The notes under the pieces are model-generated. The model ran no database searches, was not told the origin of the DNA, and saw only the letters and a program-made list of their open reading frames with translations. DNA of 64,000 bases from an uncultured Parabacteroides sp. (lineage in GTDB: Bacteria; Bacteroidota; Bacteroidia; Bacteroidales; Tannerellaceae): positions 62,001 through 126,000 of the forward strand of contig NZ_CAJJWO010000007.1 of NCBI RefSeq assembly GCF_905196875.1, written 5' to 3'. Of the stretch, positions 50,452 through 59,265 are shown in pieces (position 1 is the first letter of the stretch; the number at the start of each line of letters is the position of its first letter). A program made the translations under genes and the position numbers.

Positions 50452-53400
50452 TTGTGCTTAAAATATAGTAAAGATATCAGAGGACTCAAATACATAATCA
50501 TTACCCTACTTACTCTGTTCTGGATATTCTATGCAATGCCCTTCATATTGTTGAAGATACCGTACGTTCAACACCAGGTTTCCAGCATTGCATCAGACGA
50601 ATTATCCAGCCATCTCGGTGTGCCCGTTAAGATAGGAAATGTCAGTATCGAGTGGTTCAACCGCGTGGTTCTCGACAATCTGTATCTCGAAGACCAGGAT
50701 GGAAAAACATTATTCGAAGCGAATCATGTGGCGGCAGGCTTCGAGGCTCTCCCCCTGCTGAAAGGCAAATTTGTATTCTCGACCGTGCGATTGTTCGGTT
50801 TCTCGATCAATCTGAAAAAGAAGACGCCCGAGAGTCCGCTGAACCTTCAGTTCGTCCTGGATGCTTTCGCCAGCAGAGACACCCTGAAGAAGAATCCGAA
50901 TATCGACTTGCGTTTCAACTCGATCCTGATCCGACGCGGAAACTTCCGTTTTGACGTGGAAAGTGCCGACTCTACCCCCGGCAAGTTTAATGCCAAGCAT
51001 GTAGACATCAAGAACCTGAGTGCCAAAATATCCCTGAAAGCCTTCAACAAAGACAGCCTGAACGCCAACATCAAAAAGATGAGTTTCAACGAGGCTTCCG
51101 GTTTTGACCTGGACAAACTTTCGATGAATATCATCAGCAACCGCGACAGTGCTTTCATCAACAACTTCGAAATAAAATTACCGCAAACGGATTTGAAAAT
51201 CAGCCGGGCACAAATCGGTATGCACGAAATTGAGAATGTCACCCAGTTGTTGAACCAGGCTCCGCTGGAACTGAACATTTCCCCTTCACAGATATGCCTG
51301 AAAGATTTGTCGGCTTTCGTCCCTGCCTTCCAAAATTTTACGGAAACGATAGAACTTTCGGCCGAAGCATCGGGATACATCAACAATATCGACCTGAAAC
51401 GGTTGACATTACGGTACAGCGACAAAATGCTTTTCGTCGGAAAAATGGAACTGAAAGGTATCTCCCACCCCGAAGAGGCTTATATCTTCGGACAGGTTAA
51501 CAAAATGTATATCACGACCGACGGTATAGCCGGGCTGGTGAATAACTTCAATAAGAAACCGGTCATACTGCCTGATCCGATCGTCAAACTCGGAACGGTA
51601 AACTTTACCGGTGAGATCTCCGGCTTCTTCGATAACCTGGTTGCTTTCGGAAAGTTCTCGTCGGCCATCGGTTCCGTGCAAACGGATATGATATTCGGTA
51701 GCGACAAGGAAAACGGTATCACAGCTTACCTGAAAGGACATGTTTCGACCCCCGGATTGCAACTGGATGAACTATTTGGCGAAGGCAACCCGTACGGAAA
51801 AACAAAGCTCAGTATCTCGCTCGATGCCAAACGGCACGAACACACCGGTTTCTTCGGGAACATAAAGGCAAATATCGACGAAGTTGAATATAGGAAGTAT
51901 ACTTATACAGATATCCAGCTTTCCGGTAACTTCAAAAAGAACAGCTTCGACGGAGTGGTTCAGGTGAACGACCCGAACGGCAAACTCTATGCCGAAGGAA
52001 TGTTCAGGCACGAAGGACAAAACTCAATGTTCAATTTCACGGCCAACCTCCGGCATTTCCGCCCGGACAGCCTGAACCTGATCGACAAATACGAATCGCC
52101 TGACATCTCTTTATCGCTGAACGCCGACTTTACCGGTAACAACATCGACAATCTGGAAGGTAACATTTCGATAGACAGCCTCTCTTTTAAAACCGCTCCG
52201 AGCAGCTTCTTCCTGAAAAAGCTACTGGTAACTGCCTCCGGACATTCGCTGGACCGTCACCTTACCATCTCTTCGGATATCCTGAACGGGGAAATAACCG
52301 GAGCCTATTCGTTCAAAACAATCGTGCCGAGCTTTATGAATACCTTCAAAGGGTATATACCGGCACTGATCAACGTTACCCAGAAAAAGCAGAAAGTGGA
52401 AGAAAACAATTTCTCCCTGTTGCTTACTGTCGAGAACACAGACAGTATCTCACAGACGCTTAAGTTGCCTTTCACGATGGTCAGCCAGGGACGTATCACC
52501 GGACACTATAACAACTTATACAACAAATTCCGTTTCGAAGCTTTCTTACCCAAGTTCAAACTGGGCAATTCGATGTTCGAATCCGGCTACCTGACCTGCG
52601 ACAATCCCACAGAAGATATAAGCCTGCAACTCAAAGCGATCAATTATAACCAGAAAGGGACCCGCAACTATCTCGACCTGAAAGCCGATGCAAAAGATAA
52701 CCGGATCAATACCCTGATCGGCTGGGCCAACAACAAAGAAAAAGAATTCAGGGCCGAACTATCCGCTTCCGCCCTCTTCACGGAAGAAGAGCATGAAAAG
52801 GGACCCGTCACTTTAAGAACGAATATATCCCTGAACGAGAGTCCGTTGGTCCTCAACGATTCGATCTGGAAGATCAATCCGTCGGAAATAACCATCGCCG
52901 ATGGCAGGATAGATATCGACAACTTCAAGGTATCGAACGAGCAACAGTACCTGCGACTGGACGGAAGCATTTCTAAAAACCCGACAGACACCTTGCTGAT
53001 GGACCTGAAAGAGGTCGAACTCAGCTATATTTTTGACATACTGAATATCCCCGTCCTGCAATTCGCCGGAAAAGCCACAGGTACGTTTAATATATGCGAT
53101 CTGTACGGTAGCCGTATGTTGAACACCGACCTGGAAATAAAAGACTTCTCCTTCAACCAGGTAGGACTCGGCCGGCTGAACCTGTTCAGCGAATGGGATG
53201 ACGAACAACAAGGTATCCTGATGCTCGGCAGTATCTATAAGAACGATACGACCTGGACCGACGTGAGCGGATATATATTCCCGGTCGGGAAAAATGCGGG
53301 GTTATCCTTGTTCTTCGACGCGAACGACCTCAACATTGCTTTCCTCCATCCTTTTGTCGACAAGGTAGCCAAGAATATTCAGGGACGCGGGTTCGGAAAC

Positions 53401-54999
53401 GTCCACCTGCATGGTCCCTTCAAAGCGCTTACAGTCGAGGGAGACGCTTATGTGGAAGACGGTGGCCTGGGAATAGAATACACCAATACATACTATACAT
53501 TCTCCGACTCTATCCACATGGATGCAGGCTCCATCAATATGCGGGATCTGAAAGTGAACGATAAGTTCGGTAACCCGGGTATCGTCAATATGCATGTCTA
53601 CCATAACCATTTCAAGGATGTCAGCTTCGACGTGAATGTCAAGACAAACAACATGCTGGTGTTCAACGCCACCCGCAAACTGAACCCGCTGATCTATGGA
53701 ACAGTGTTCGGTAGCGGAACCGCCTCTATCAAAGGAAATGACAAATTGATCAACTTCGATATCAATATGCGTAACGATCCTAAAACAACTGTTACGCTAG
53801 ACTTCATGAACAATACGACGGCTGCCGATTATGACTTTATCACCTTCGTCGATAAAAAGAAATTACAGGAATCGGCAGCAAACGGTACACTCTCCCACGA
53901 CTCACTGAAAATCGCTTCACAGACCGAAGAAGAAGGAGCCGAACTACGTATGAACTTCCTGCTCGACATCACCCCCGAGGCCGATATCGAACTGATTATG
54001 GACCCGATAGCAGGCGATAAAATCACCGGTAACTGTAGCGGAAGCATGCAGATAGAATACGGAACAAAAACTGATCTGCGTATGTATGGCAATATGGGTA
54101 TCGTCAGCGGTAACTATAACTTCAGCCTGCAACAGATCATACACAAAGACTTTAAGATACGCGAAGGCAGTTCGATTGACTTCCGCGGCGATCCTTTCGA
54201 TGCCACGATGCACGTAAATGCCATCTATAACCTGACTGCCAACCTGCGTGACCTGGATGATGGTCTTGCCCAGCAAAGCCCACGAACAAACGTTCCTGTC
54301 AACTGTGTGCTTAATCTGGACGGCATGTTGCGCAACCCGGGTATCTCGTTCGATCTGGAACTGCCCGGCTCTAACGAAGAGATAGAACGGCAGATGAAAT
54401 CGCTGATCGACACCGAAGATATGATGACCCGCCAGATCATCTACCTACTTGTTCTGAATAAGTTTAATACTCCCGAATATAGCCAGAACGCTTACCGTTC
54501 AAATGATTTCAGTGCCGTGGCTTCTTCTGCGATATCTTCCCAGATATCCAGTATACTGAATAGCCTGACCGACAAAGTGCAGATCGGGACTAATATCCGT
54601 ACCAGCGAAGACGGTATACAAGACACCGAAGTCGAAATGTTGCTGTCCAGCCAGCTACTGGATAACCGCTTGCTGCTTAACGGAAGCTTCGGTTATAAAA
54701 ACAGGACTGCCGAAAACAGCCAGAAGAACGATTTCATCGGAGAATTCGACCTGGAATATAAACTGACTAAGAATGGGGAAATCCGCTTGAAGGCTTATAA
54801 TCATTCGAATGATATGTATCGGTATCTGAAACAGTCGCTGACTACTCAGGGTGTAGGTATCATGTTCAAAAAAGACTTCACACACCTGTCTGAATTCTTC
54901 CGTAGAAGGAAAATACTTCCACTAACCCCGCTCGCTCCCGCCAATACGGATACAATCCCTCCGATGCGGATGGATACTACTACGACAGTAACTCCTTAA
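50452..54999 (+). CDS. TamB-like translocation and assembly module protein
   Basis: About 1515 residues. An N-terminal membrane anchor (IIITLLTLFWIFYAMPFILL) is followed by a very long beta-helical region of AsmA/TamB type and a C-terminal DUF490/TamB domain (about 1150-1450: NYNFSLQQIIHKDFKIREGS, IDFRGDPFDATMHVNAIYNL). TamB-family proteins span the periplasm and move lipids or help insert outer-membrane proteins. The start is uncertain: no ATG precedes the membrane helix except those overlapping tsaD (50362 or 50242), so I use the TTG at 50452. It ends in a Thr/Pro-rich tail and overlaps the convergent dus gene by 20 bp. Confidence 0.87.
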   Translation: MCLKYSKDIRGLKYIIITLLTLFWIFYAMPFILLKIPYVQHQVSSIASDELSSHLGVPVKIGNVSIEWFNRVVLDNLYLEDQDGKTLFEANHVAAGFEALPLLKGKFVFSTVRLFGFSINLKKKTPESPLNLQFVLDAFASRDTLKKNPNIDLRFNSILIRRGNFRFDVESADSTPGKFNAKHVDIKNLSAKISLKAFNKDSLNANIKKMSFNEASGFDLDKLSMNIISNRDSAFINNFEIKLPQTDLKISRAQIGMHEIENVTQLLNQAPLELNISPSQICLKDLSAFVPAFQNFTETIELSAEASGYINNIDLKRLTLRYSDKMLFVGKMELKGISHPEEAYIFGQVNKMYITTDGIAGLVNNFNKKPVILPDPIVKLGTVNFTGEISGFFDNLVAFGKFSSAIGSVQTDMIFGSDKENGITAYLKGHVSTPGLQLDELFGEGNPYGKTKLSISLDAKRHEHTGFFGNIKANIDEVEYRKYTYTDIQLSGNFKKNSFDGVVQVNDPNGKLYAEGMFRHEGQNSMFNFTANLRHFRPDSLNLIDKYESPDISLSLNADFTGNNIDNLEGNISIDSLSFKTAPSSFFLKKLLVTASGHSLDRHLTISSDILNGEITGAYSFKTIVPSFMNTFKGYIPALINVTQKKQKVEENNFSLLLTVENTDSISQTLKLPFTMVSQGRITGHYNNLYNKFRFEAFLPKFKLGNSMFESGYLTCDNPTEDISLQLKAINYNQKGTRNYLDLKADAKDNRINTLIGWANNKEKEFRAELSASALFTEEEHEKGPVTLRTNISLNESPLVLNDSIWKINPSEITIADGRIDIDNFKVSNEQQYLRLDGSISKNPTDTLLMDLKEVELSYIFDILNIPVLQFAGKATGTFNICDLYGSRMLNTDLEIKDFSFNQVGLGRLNLFSEWDDEQQGILMLGSIYKNDTTWTDVSGYIFPVGKNAGLSLFFDANDLNIAFLHPFVDKVAKNIQGRGFGNVHLHGPFKALTVEGDAYVEDGGLGIEYTNTYYTFSDSIHMDAGSINMRDLKVNDKFGNPGIVNMHVYHNHFKDVSFDVNVKTNNMLVFNATRKLNPLIYGTVFGSGTASIKGNDKLINFDINMRNDPKTTVTLDFMNNTTAADYDFITFVDKKKLQESAANGTLSHDSLKIASQTEEEGAELRMNFLLDITPEADIELIMDPIAGDKITGNCSGSMQIEYGTKTDLRMYGNMGIVSGNYNFSLQQIIHKDFKIREGSSIDFRGDPFDATMHVNAIYNLTANLRDLDDGLAQQSPRTNVPVNCVLNLDGMLRNPGISFDLELPGSNEEIERQMKSLIDTEDMMTRQIIYLLVLNKFNTPEYSQNAYRSNDFSAVASSAISSQISSILNSLTDKVQIGTNIRTSEDGIQDTEVEMLLSSQLLDNRLLLNGSFGYKNRTAENSQKNDFIGEFDLEYKLTKNGEIRLKAYNHSNDMYRYLKQSLTTQGVGIMFKKDFTHLSEFFRRRKILPLTPLAPANTDTIPPMRMDTTTTVTP

Positions 55000-55912
55000 C
55001 TGCCGAATAATAAGCAGTAAGGTTGCTGCTTTTGATCACCTTTTTCCGCAAACGCTTTTCGGCATCCGGCAATAGGTAATCCCAAAGTGTCTTTAGTTTT
55101 GCCAGTATCTGATGGTCTCCCCCTTCCAGACGCAAGCTATATTGCTCTGCCAGCAGGCGATGGAAGTCGGATAACCGTGCCTGTTTTTCCGTGGCTGATA
55201 AAGTTTTGCCATTTACATATTCCGTGGCGAGCCAAGGGTGAGATAATAATCCGCGTCCCAGCATGACTCCTTTCAGCGCAGGGAAACGACCGGTTATCGA
55301 ATGGATATCTTCCAGGCTACCCAGGTCACCGTTATAAAAGAGCGGCAATGTACATGCTTCATAGAAACGGGAGAACCCTTCGATATCCACCGTTCCTTTA
55401 TACTGTTGCAATCCGATTCGGGGATGCAAAGTAACATGTGCCAGGGGAAGAGAGTTGATAAAAGGGAAGAGAGATAAGGACTCATCCGGTCGCTCCCATC
55501 CCAGACGGAGTTTCAGGGAAAAGCTTATCTCCGGAAATTCGCGCATCGTATGCAACAAAGCAACAGCCTCCTCCCTGTACGGTAATATCCCGGCTCCACG
55601 ATGCAACCGTGCTTGCATGGGAAACGGACAACCCATATTTATATCCGCCTGCCTGTAACCTTTCTCACGGAAGAAGGCGGCAATCCGCCGGAACTCATCG
55701 GGTGTGGCAGCTATCAGTTGGGGGATGACCGAAACATCCTGATTATGCTCGGGGGCTATGTCACGCAGTTCTTTATTGCGAAACCCCTCTTTCTCCAAAC
55801 GGACAAAAGGGGTGTAATAGTTCTCCACACCGCCGAAGATACGGCTATGGGCTTCCCGGTACACGGCATCGGTATAGCCTTGCAACGGGGCAAAATGTAT
55901 TTTATAATCCAT
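54980..55912 (-). CDS. tRNA-dihydrouridine synthase
   Basis: A 310-residue FMN enzyme that reduces uridine in tRNA loops. It begins KIHFAPLQGYTDAVYREAHS (FMN barrel strand 1), has the active-site ADINMGCPFPMQARLHRGAG (catalytic Cys in GCP), LKLRLGWERPDE, HVTLHPRIGLQQYKG and FYNGDLGSLED. The C-terminal helical domain is present. It shares one base with the lipB stop (TGATG) and converges with the TamB-like gene. Subfamily assignment is not attempted. Confidence 0.92.
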   Translation of the reverse strand: MDYKIHFAPLQGYTDAVYREAHSRIFGGVENYYTPFVRLEKEGFRNKELRDIAPEHNQDVSVIPQLIAATPDEFRRIAAFFREKGYRQADINMGCPFPMQARLHRGAGILPYREEAVALLHTMREFPEISFSLKLRLGWERPDESLSLFPFINSLPLAHVTLHPRIGLQQYKGTVDIEGFSRFYEACTLPLFYNGDLGSLEDIHSITGRFPALKGVMLGRGLLSHPWLATEYVNGKTLSATEKQARLSDFHRLLAEQYSLRLEGGDHQILAKLKTLWDYLLPDAEKRLRKKVIKSSNLTAYYSAVKELLS

Positions 55913-56577
55913 CAGGGAAACAGTTCTGAAAATAATGTATGCAGTTGTACTTTCGCCTTCCCGAAGTCCTGCTTGCCCCCCAGTTCCTTTTCCAGCGAGG
56001 TAACGCCCTTATCCGTAAAGCCGCAGGGGTTGATCAGGGAAAAATAGCTCAGGTCTGTATTGATATTCAGGGCAAAACCATGCATGGTGACATACCGGCT
56101 ACTTTTTACTCCGATGGCACATATCTTACGGGCGCGACCTTTCACCTCCGGATCTATCCAGACGCCGGTCGCTCCTTCCAACCGTTCCGCTTTGATCCCG
56201 TAGAGAGCCAGGAAGCGGATGATGACCTCTTCCAGGGTATGGATATACTGTTTCAACCCCAGCTGCCAATACTCCAGGTCGAAGACCGGATAACCGGTGA
56301 TCTGCCCGGGTCCGTGGTAGGTAATATCTCCTCCCCGGTTCGTATGGAAGAAAGATACTCCCTGCCGCTGCAACAGCTCCACAGGGATCAACAGGTTCGA
56401 ATCTTTCCCACTCTTACCGATCGTCAGCACCGGTTGATGTTCACAAAAGAACAGTTTGTTCTCTCCCTGGCCGCCCCACACCTTGGCATGAAGCAGTGTC
56501 TCAAACGCTTCCGTCTGAACGGCTAAAGCTTCGGCATAATCGATATGTCCGAGGTCGTGAAAAGTGAAGCTCTCCAT
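55912..56577 (-). CDS. lipB: Octanoyltransferase LipB
   Basis: Transfers octanoyl from acyl carrier protein to lipoyl domains, the first step of lipoate synthesis. The 221-residue protein has FFHTNRGGDITYHGPGQITG (substrate pocket), ARKICAIGVKSSRYVTMHGF (catalytic Lys) and INPCGFTDKGVTSL (catalytic Cys), all intact. It overlaps the mtgA end by 55 bp and shares a base with the dus start. lipA is not in the window. Confidence 0.95.
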   Translation of the reverse strand: MESFTFHDLGHIDYAEALAVQTEAFETLLHAKVWGGQGENKLFFCEHQPVLTIGKSGKDSNLLIPVELLQRQGVSFFHTNRGGDITYHGPGQITGYPVFDLEYWQLGLKQYIHTLEEVIIRFLALYGIKAERLEGATGVWIDPEVKGRARKICAIGVKSSRYVTMHGFALNINTDLSYFSLINPCGFTDKGVTSLEKELGGKQDFGKAKVQLHTLFSELFP

Positions 56578-57317
56578 TTTTTTCTCTTTTTAATTTTTCC
56601 GTTTTTGTTTTCAATCTCTCCCGCTCCGTAGCCCATCTGTATCTTTATCAGTTTTCCCATCAGGGAAAGGATCTGCCCTTGCCGCTTCAACATGTAGGGA
56701 GAAGGCTTGCCCGAATTGAATTTCCGGGGATTAGGCAGTGAAGCAGCAATCAGTGCAGCCTCGCCGGCACTTAGCTTTGAAGCCGGTTTCCTGAAATGAG
56801 CTTGTGCCACCGCCTCAGCCCCGTAGATACCGTCGCCCATCTCGATCGAATTGAGGTAGACTTCCATGATGCGTTCTTTCCCCCATATCCATTCGATCAG
56901 CAGGGTGAAGTAAGCCTCGATCCCTTTCCGGATATAGCTTTTGGTGGGGAGAAGGAAGACATTCTTAGCCGTCTGCTGCGAGATCGTGCTGGCTCCCCGG
57001 ACACGTTTCCCCTTTTCCGCTTCATCACGGGCTTTCTGTATCTGTTCGATATCGAAGCCATTATGATCGAGGAACAGATTGTCTTCCGAAGCAACCACGG
57101 CCTGCACCAACGGTTGGGCAATCTCCGACAGCGGCACCCATTTATGATCAAGTTTCCAGGGCTTCCCCGCTTCGTACTGGTCGTACAAGCGTGTCAGCAT
57201 CAAAGGCGTATAATAGACGGGAATGAATTTGAAAGCCACCACCGCCAGCAGACTGGATACAAACAGGAATATAAGGATATTCCGGCACCAGATTAATATC
57301 CGTTTTATCAAAGGCAT
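56523..57317 (-). CDS. mtgA: Monofunctional biosynthetic peptidoglycan transglycosylase
   Basis: A 264-residue inner-membrane glycosyltransferase (GT51) that polymerises lipid II. An N-terminal helix (ILIFLFVSSLLAVVAFKFI) is followed by the catalytic domain: VVASEDNLFLDHNGFD (Glu), RGASTISQQTAKNVFL, WGKERIMEVYLNSIEMGDG and SAGEAALIAASLPNP. The lysine-rich tail overlaps lipB by 55 bp in another frame, which is unusual but intact on both sides. Confidence 0.94.
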   Translation of the reverse strand: MPLIKRILIWCRNILIFLFVSSLLAVVAFKFIPVYYTPLMLTRLYDQYEAGKPWKLDHKWVPLSEIAQPLVQAVVASEDNLFLDHNGFDIEQIQKARDEAEKGKRVRGASTISQQTAKNVFLLPTKSYIRKGIEAYFTLLIEWIWGKERIMEVYLNSIEMGDGIYGAEAVAQAHFRKPASKLSAGEAALIAASLPNPRKFNSGKPSPYMLKRQGQILSLMGKLIKIQMGYGAGEIENKNGKIKKRKKWRASLFTTSDISIMPKL

Positions 57318-57435
57318 ATCCGAAATCTTTTTAATCCCGGCAAATGTACGAAGAATCTGGTAAATTACTGTTAATAGACTTGTTTATCAGCCAATAAACC
57401 GTATATTTGCTTGTACATATAAAAAACATATAACT

Positions 57436-58272
57436 ATGAAGTATTTAAATCCGCGTGCCGACCTCACGTTCAAGAGAATTTTCGGCGAACATCCCGACCT
57501 GGTGATCAGTTTACTCAATGCCCTGCTACCGCTGAAAGCAGGCGAAGAAATCAGCGAAATCGAATACCTTCCTTCCGAGATCGTACCCGATAATCCGTTA
57601 CGTAAATACAGTATTGTAGATGTCCGTTGCCGTGATGTAAAGGGGCGTCAGTTTCTGGTCGAGATGCAGATGCTCTGGTCGCCGGAGTTTCGCGAGCGCG
57701 TTTTATTCAATGCCTCCAAGGCTTATGTACGTCAGTTGAATATAGGTGAAGGCTACGAGTTGTTGCAGCCGGTCTATTCACTCAACTTGGTAAACGAGGT
57801 GTTCGAACCGGCCCTGGAGGGATATTACCATCATTATGCAATGGTGCATGTGGAGCATACCGACCATGTTATCGAAGGCCTGCAACTGATCTTTGTGGAG
57901 TTGCCCAAATTTACCCCTCATACCTTTGCCGAGAAGCGTATGCACATCCTCTGGTTGCGTTTCCTGACGGAAATCAATGAAAAGACCCGTGTCGTGCCGG
58001 AAGAGTTGCTGGAAGTGCCCGAGATAAAGAAAGCCCTGACAGTACTTGAAGAGTCAGCCTTCACCGACGCTGAGCTGGCCGGTTACGAACATTTCTGGGA
58101 TGGCATCAGCGTTGAAAAGACACTCTACAACAGTGGCAAACGAGAAGGACTGGCAGAAGGGAAAGAAGAAACACAACGTCTCATTGCTGCAAATTTTAAA
58201 AAGCAGGGAGTCCATGCCGACACAATCGCCCAATGTACCGGTTTATCCATTGAAGAAATAGACAAGCTATAA
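57436..58272 (+). CDS. Rpn-family PD-(D/E)XK nuclease / putative transposase
   Basis: A 278-residue protein of the Rpn (recombination-promoting nuclease) family, widespread and multi-copy in Bacteroidales. The N-terminal DLTFKRIFGEHPDLVISLLN and the nuclease core YSIVDVRCRDVKGRQFLVEM (Asp and the QxxM/ExQ motif) are diagnostic. The C-terminus (REGLAEGKEETQRL, GVHADTIAQCTGLSIEEID) is the usual Rpn tail. It is closely followed by an intrinsic terminator and then the palindromic repeat. Confidence 0.92.
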   Translation: MKYLNPRADLTFKRIFGEHPDLVISLLNALLPLKAGEEISEIEYLPSEIVPDNPLRKYSIVDVRCRDVKGRQFLVEMQMLWSPEFRERVLFNASKAYVRQLNIGEGYELLQPVYSLNLVNEVFEPALEGYYHHYAMVHVEHTDHVIEGLQLIFVELPKFTPHTFAEKRMHILWLRFLTEINEKTRVVPEELLEVPEIKKALTVLEESAFTDAELAGYEHFWDGISVEKTLYNSGKREGLAEGKEETQRLIAANFKKQGVHADTIAQCTGLSIEEIDKL

Positions 58273-58290
58273 CCTACTCCCACAATATTG

Positions 58291-58335
58291 AATCAGCAAA
58301 GCTCCGAAATACCGGATCCTTTGCTGATTTTTTGT
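58291..58335 (+). terminator. Intrinsic terminator after the Rpn gene
   Basis: Perfect 11-bp stem AATCAGCAAAG (58291-58301) with its complement (58319-58329), an inner TCCG/CGGA pairing, then a T-run ending TTTTTTG. It lies 19 bp after the stop codon. Confidence 0.88.
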
Positions 58336-58387
58336 TTCAGTCATTTGCATTGAAGCTCAGTTATTGGCAGAAGTGAATGTTGTGTTC

Positions 58388-58415
58388 GTAGGGGCGGTTC
58401 GCGAACCGCCCCTAC
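58388..58415. repeat. 28-bp perfect palindrome, REP-like
   Basis: A fully self-complementary sequence centred on TTCGCGAA with arms GTAGGGGCGG. A half copy (GTAGGGGCGGG) follows near 58449-58459. Such GC-rich palindromes recur in many genomes as REP/MITE-type elements. It sits between two convergent genes and may act as a bidirectional hairpin. Confidence 0.8.
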
Positions 58416-58476
58416 AGGCGCCGTCATAATAGAACAGGCAGGTTCGACGTAGGGGCGGGGTTTGGTTCACCTTTTT

Positions 58477-59265
58477 CTAGTTTCGCACCACCACCTTACG
58501 GACGGTATTGCCAATCCATACGATATAGATTCCCGTCGGCAGCAACTGCCGACGGCTCAGCCCCGGGGCTGACTGGAAGGTCGCGAGCAGGCGGCCATCG
58601 GGCGAGAGGATGCGGACGGGGGTGGCGGAGAACCCGTCCGGGAACAGGATGCAAAGCACTGACGGCTCCGTCCAGATACGCGGGAGGGCGGAAGCGGAGG
58701 TGGCATGCGGGTCGGTGATCGACTCGTTGGCGACCGGGTTGTTCGGGAAAAGGCCGTCGATGAAGACATCGACGTCGCTGCGGACGTACTTCACCAGGTA
58801 GGCGCCATCACTGCTGCGGGGAGTGAGCGTCTCGCCGCGGTCGGTGGTGACGACGGGCTGCGACTCCGAATAGGCGGTGTCTGTCGTGAGGTAGAAGCGG
58901 AAGGTACTCCAGGCTTCGACCTCGTAAGAACCGGCGACAGGGTCGGTCGTGGCACCTTCGACTTCGGGAAGGGTGACGGTGTAGTAGACCGTAGGTTCGG
59001 GCTCGGGCTCAGGGTCGGGTGCCGGCGCCACGTAGGTGAAACGGGCGCTTAGCCAAAGGTCGGCGGCGGGCATTTGGATGGTCGTGCCGGATACCGGGGT
59101 GGTGATATCATCGGCGGTAGTGCCGGAGTAAAAGCCGTCGAAGCGATAATTGTTATCGGCGGCATGTCCCAGCGACAGGGTAATGCCGGGGGTAACAGCT
59201 TCGCCATTAAATATCTCCAACCCAGTGGCTTCGTCAAACACCTGCAGTTTGCCCCCTTTAGCTGG
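58477..59265 (-). pseudogene. Cut-off C-terminal part of the GLUG surface protein
   Basis: This frame is in phase with the gene at 59266-61731, separated only by the TAG at 59266-59268. Reading on from that stop gives PAKGGKLQVFDEATGLEIF, eight sense codons before the first GTG at 59239-59241, which could serve as a start for a 254-residue product. It carries a beta repeat (YRFDGFYSGTTADDI), a Pro/Glu linker (PAPDPEPEPEPTVYY), a second beta repeat and an end like a T9SS type A sorting domain (ILSPDGRLLATFQSA, LPTGIYIVWIGNTVRKVVVR). Without read-through it has no signal peptide, so it is probably dead. Confidence 0.75.
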
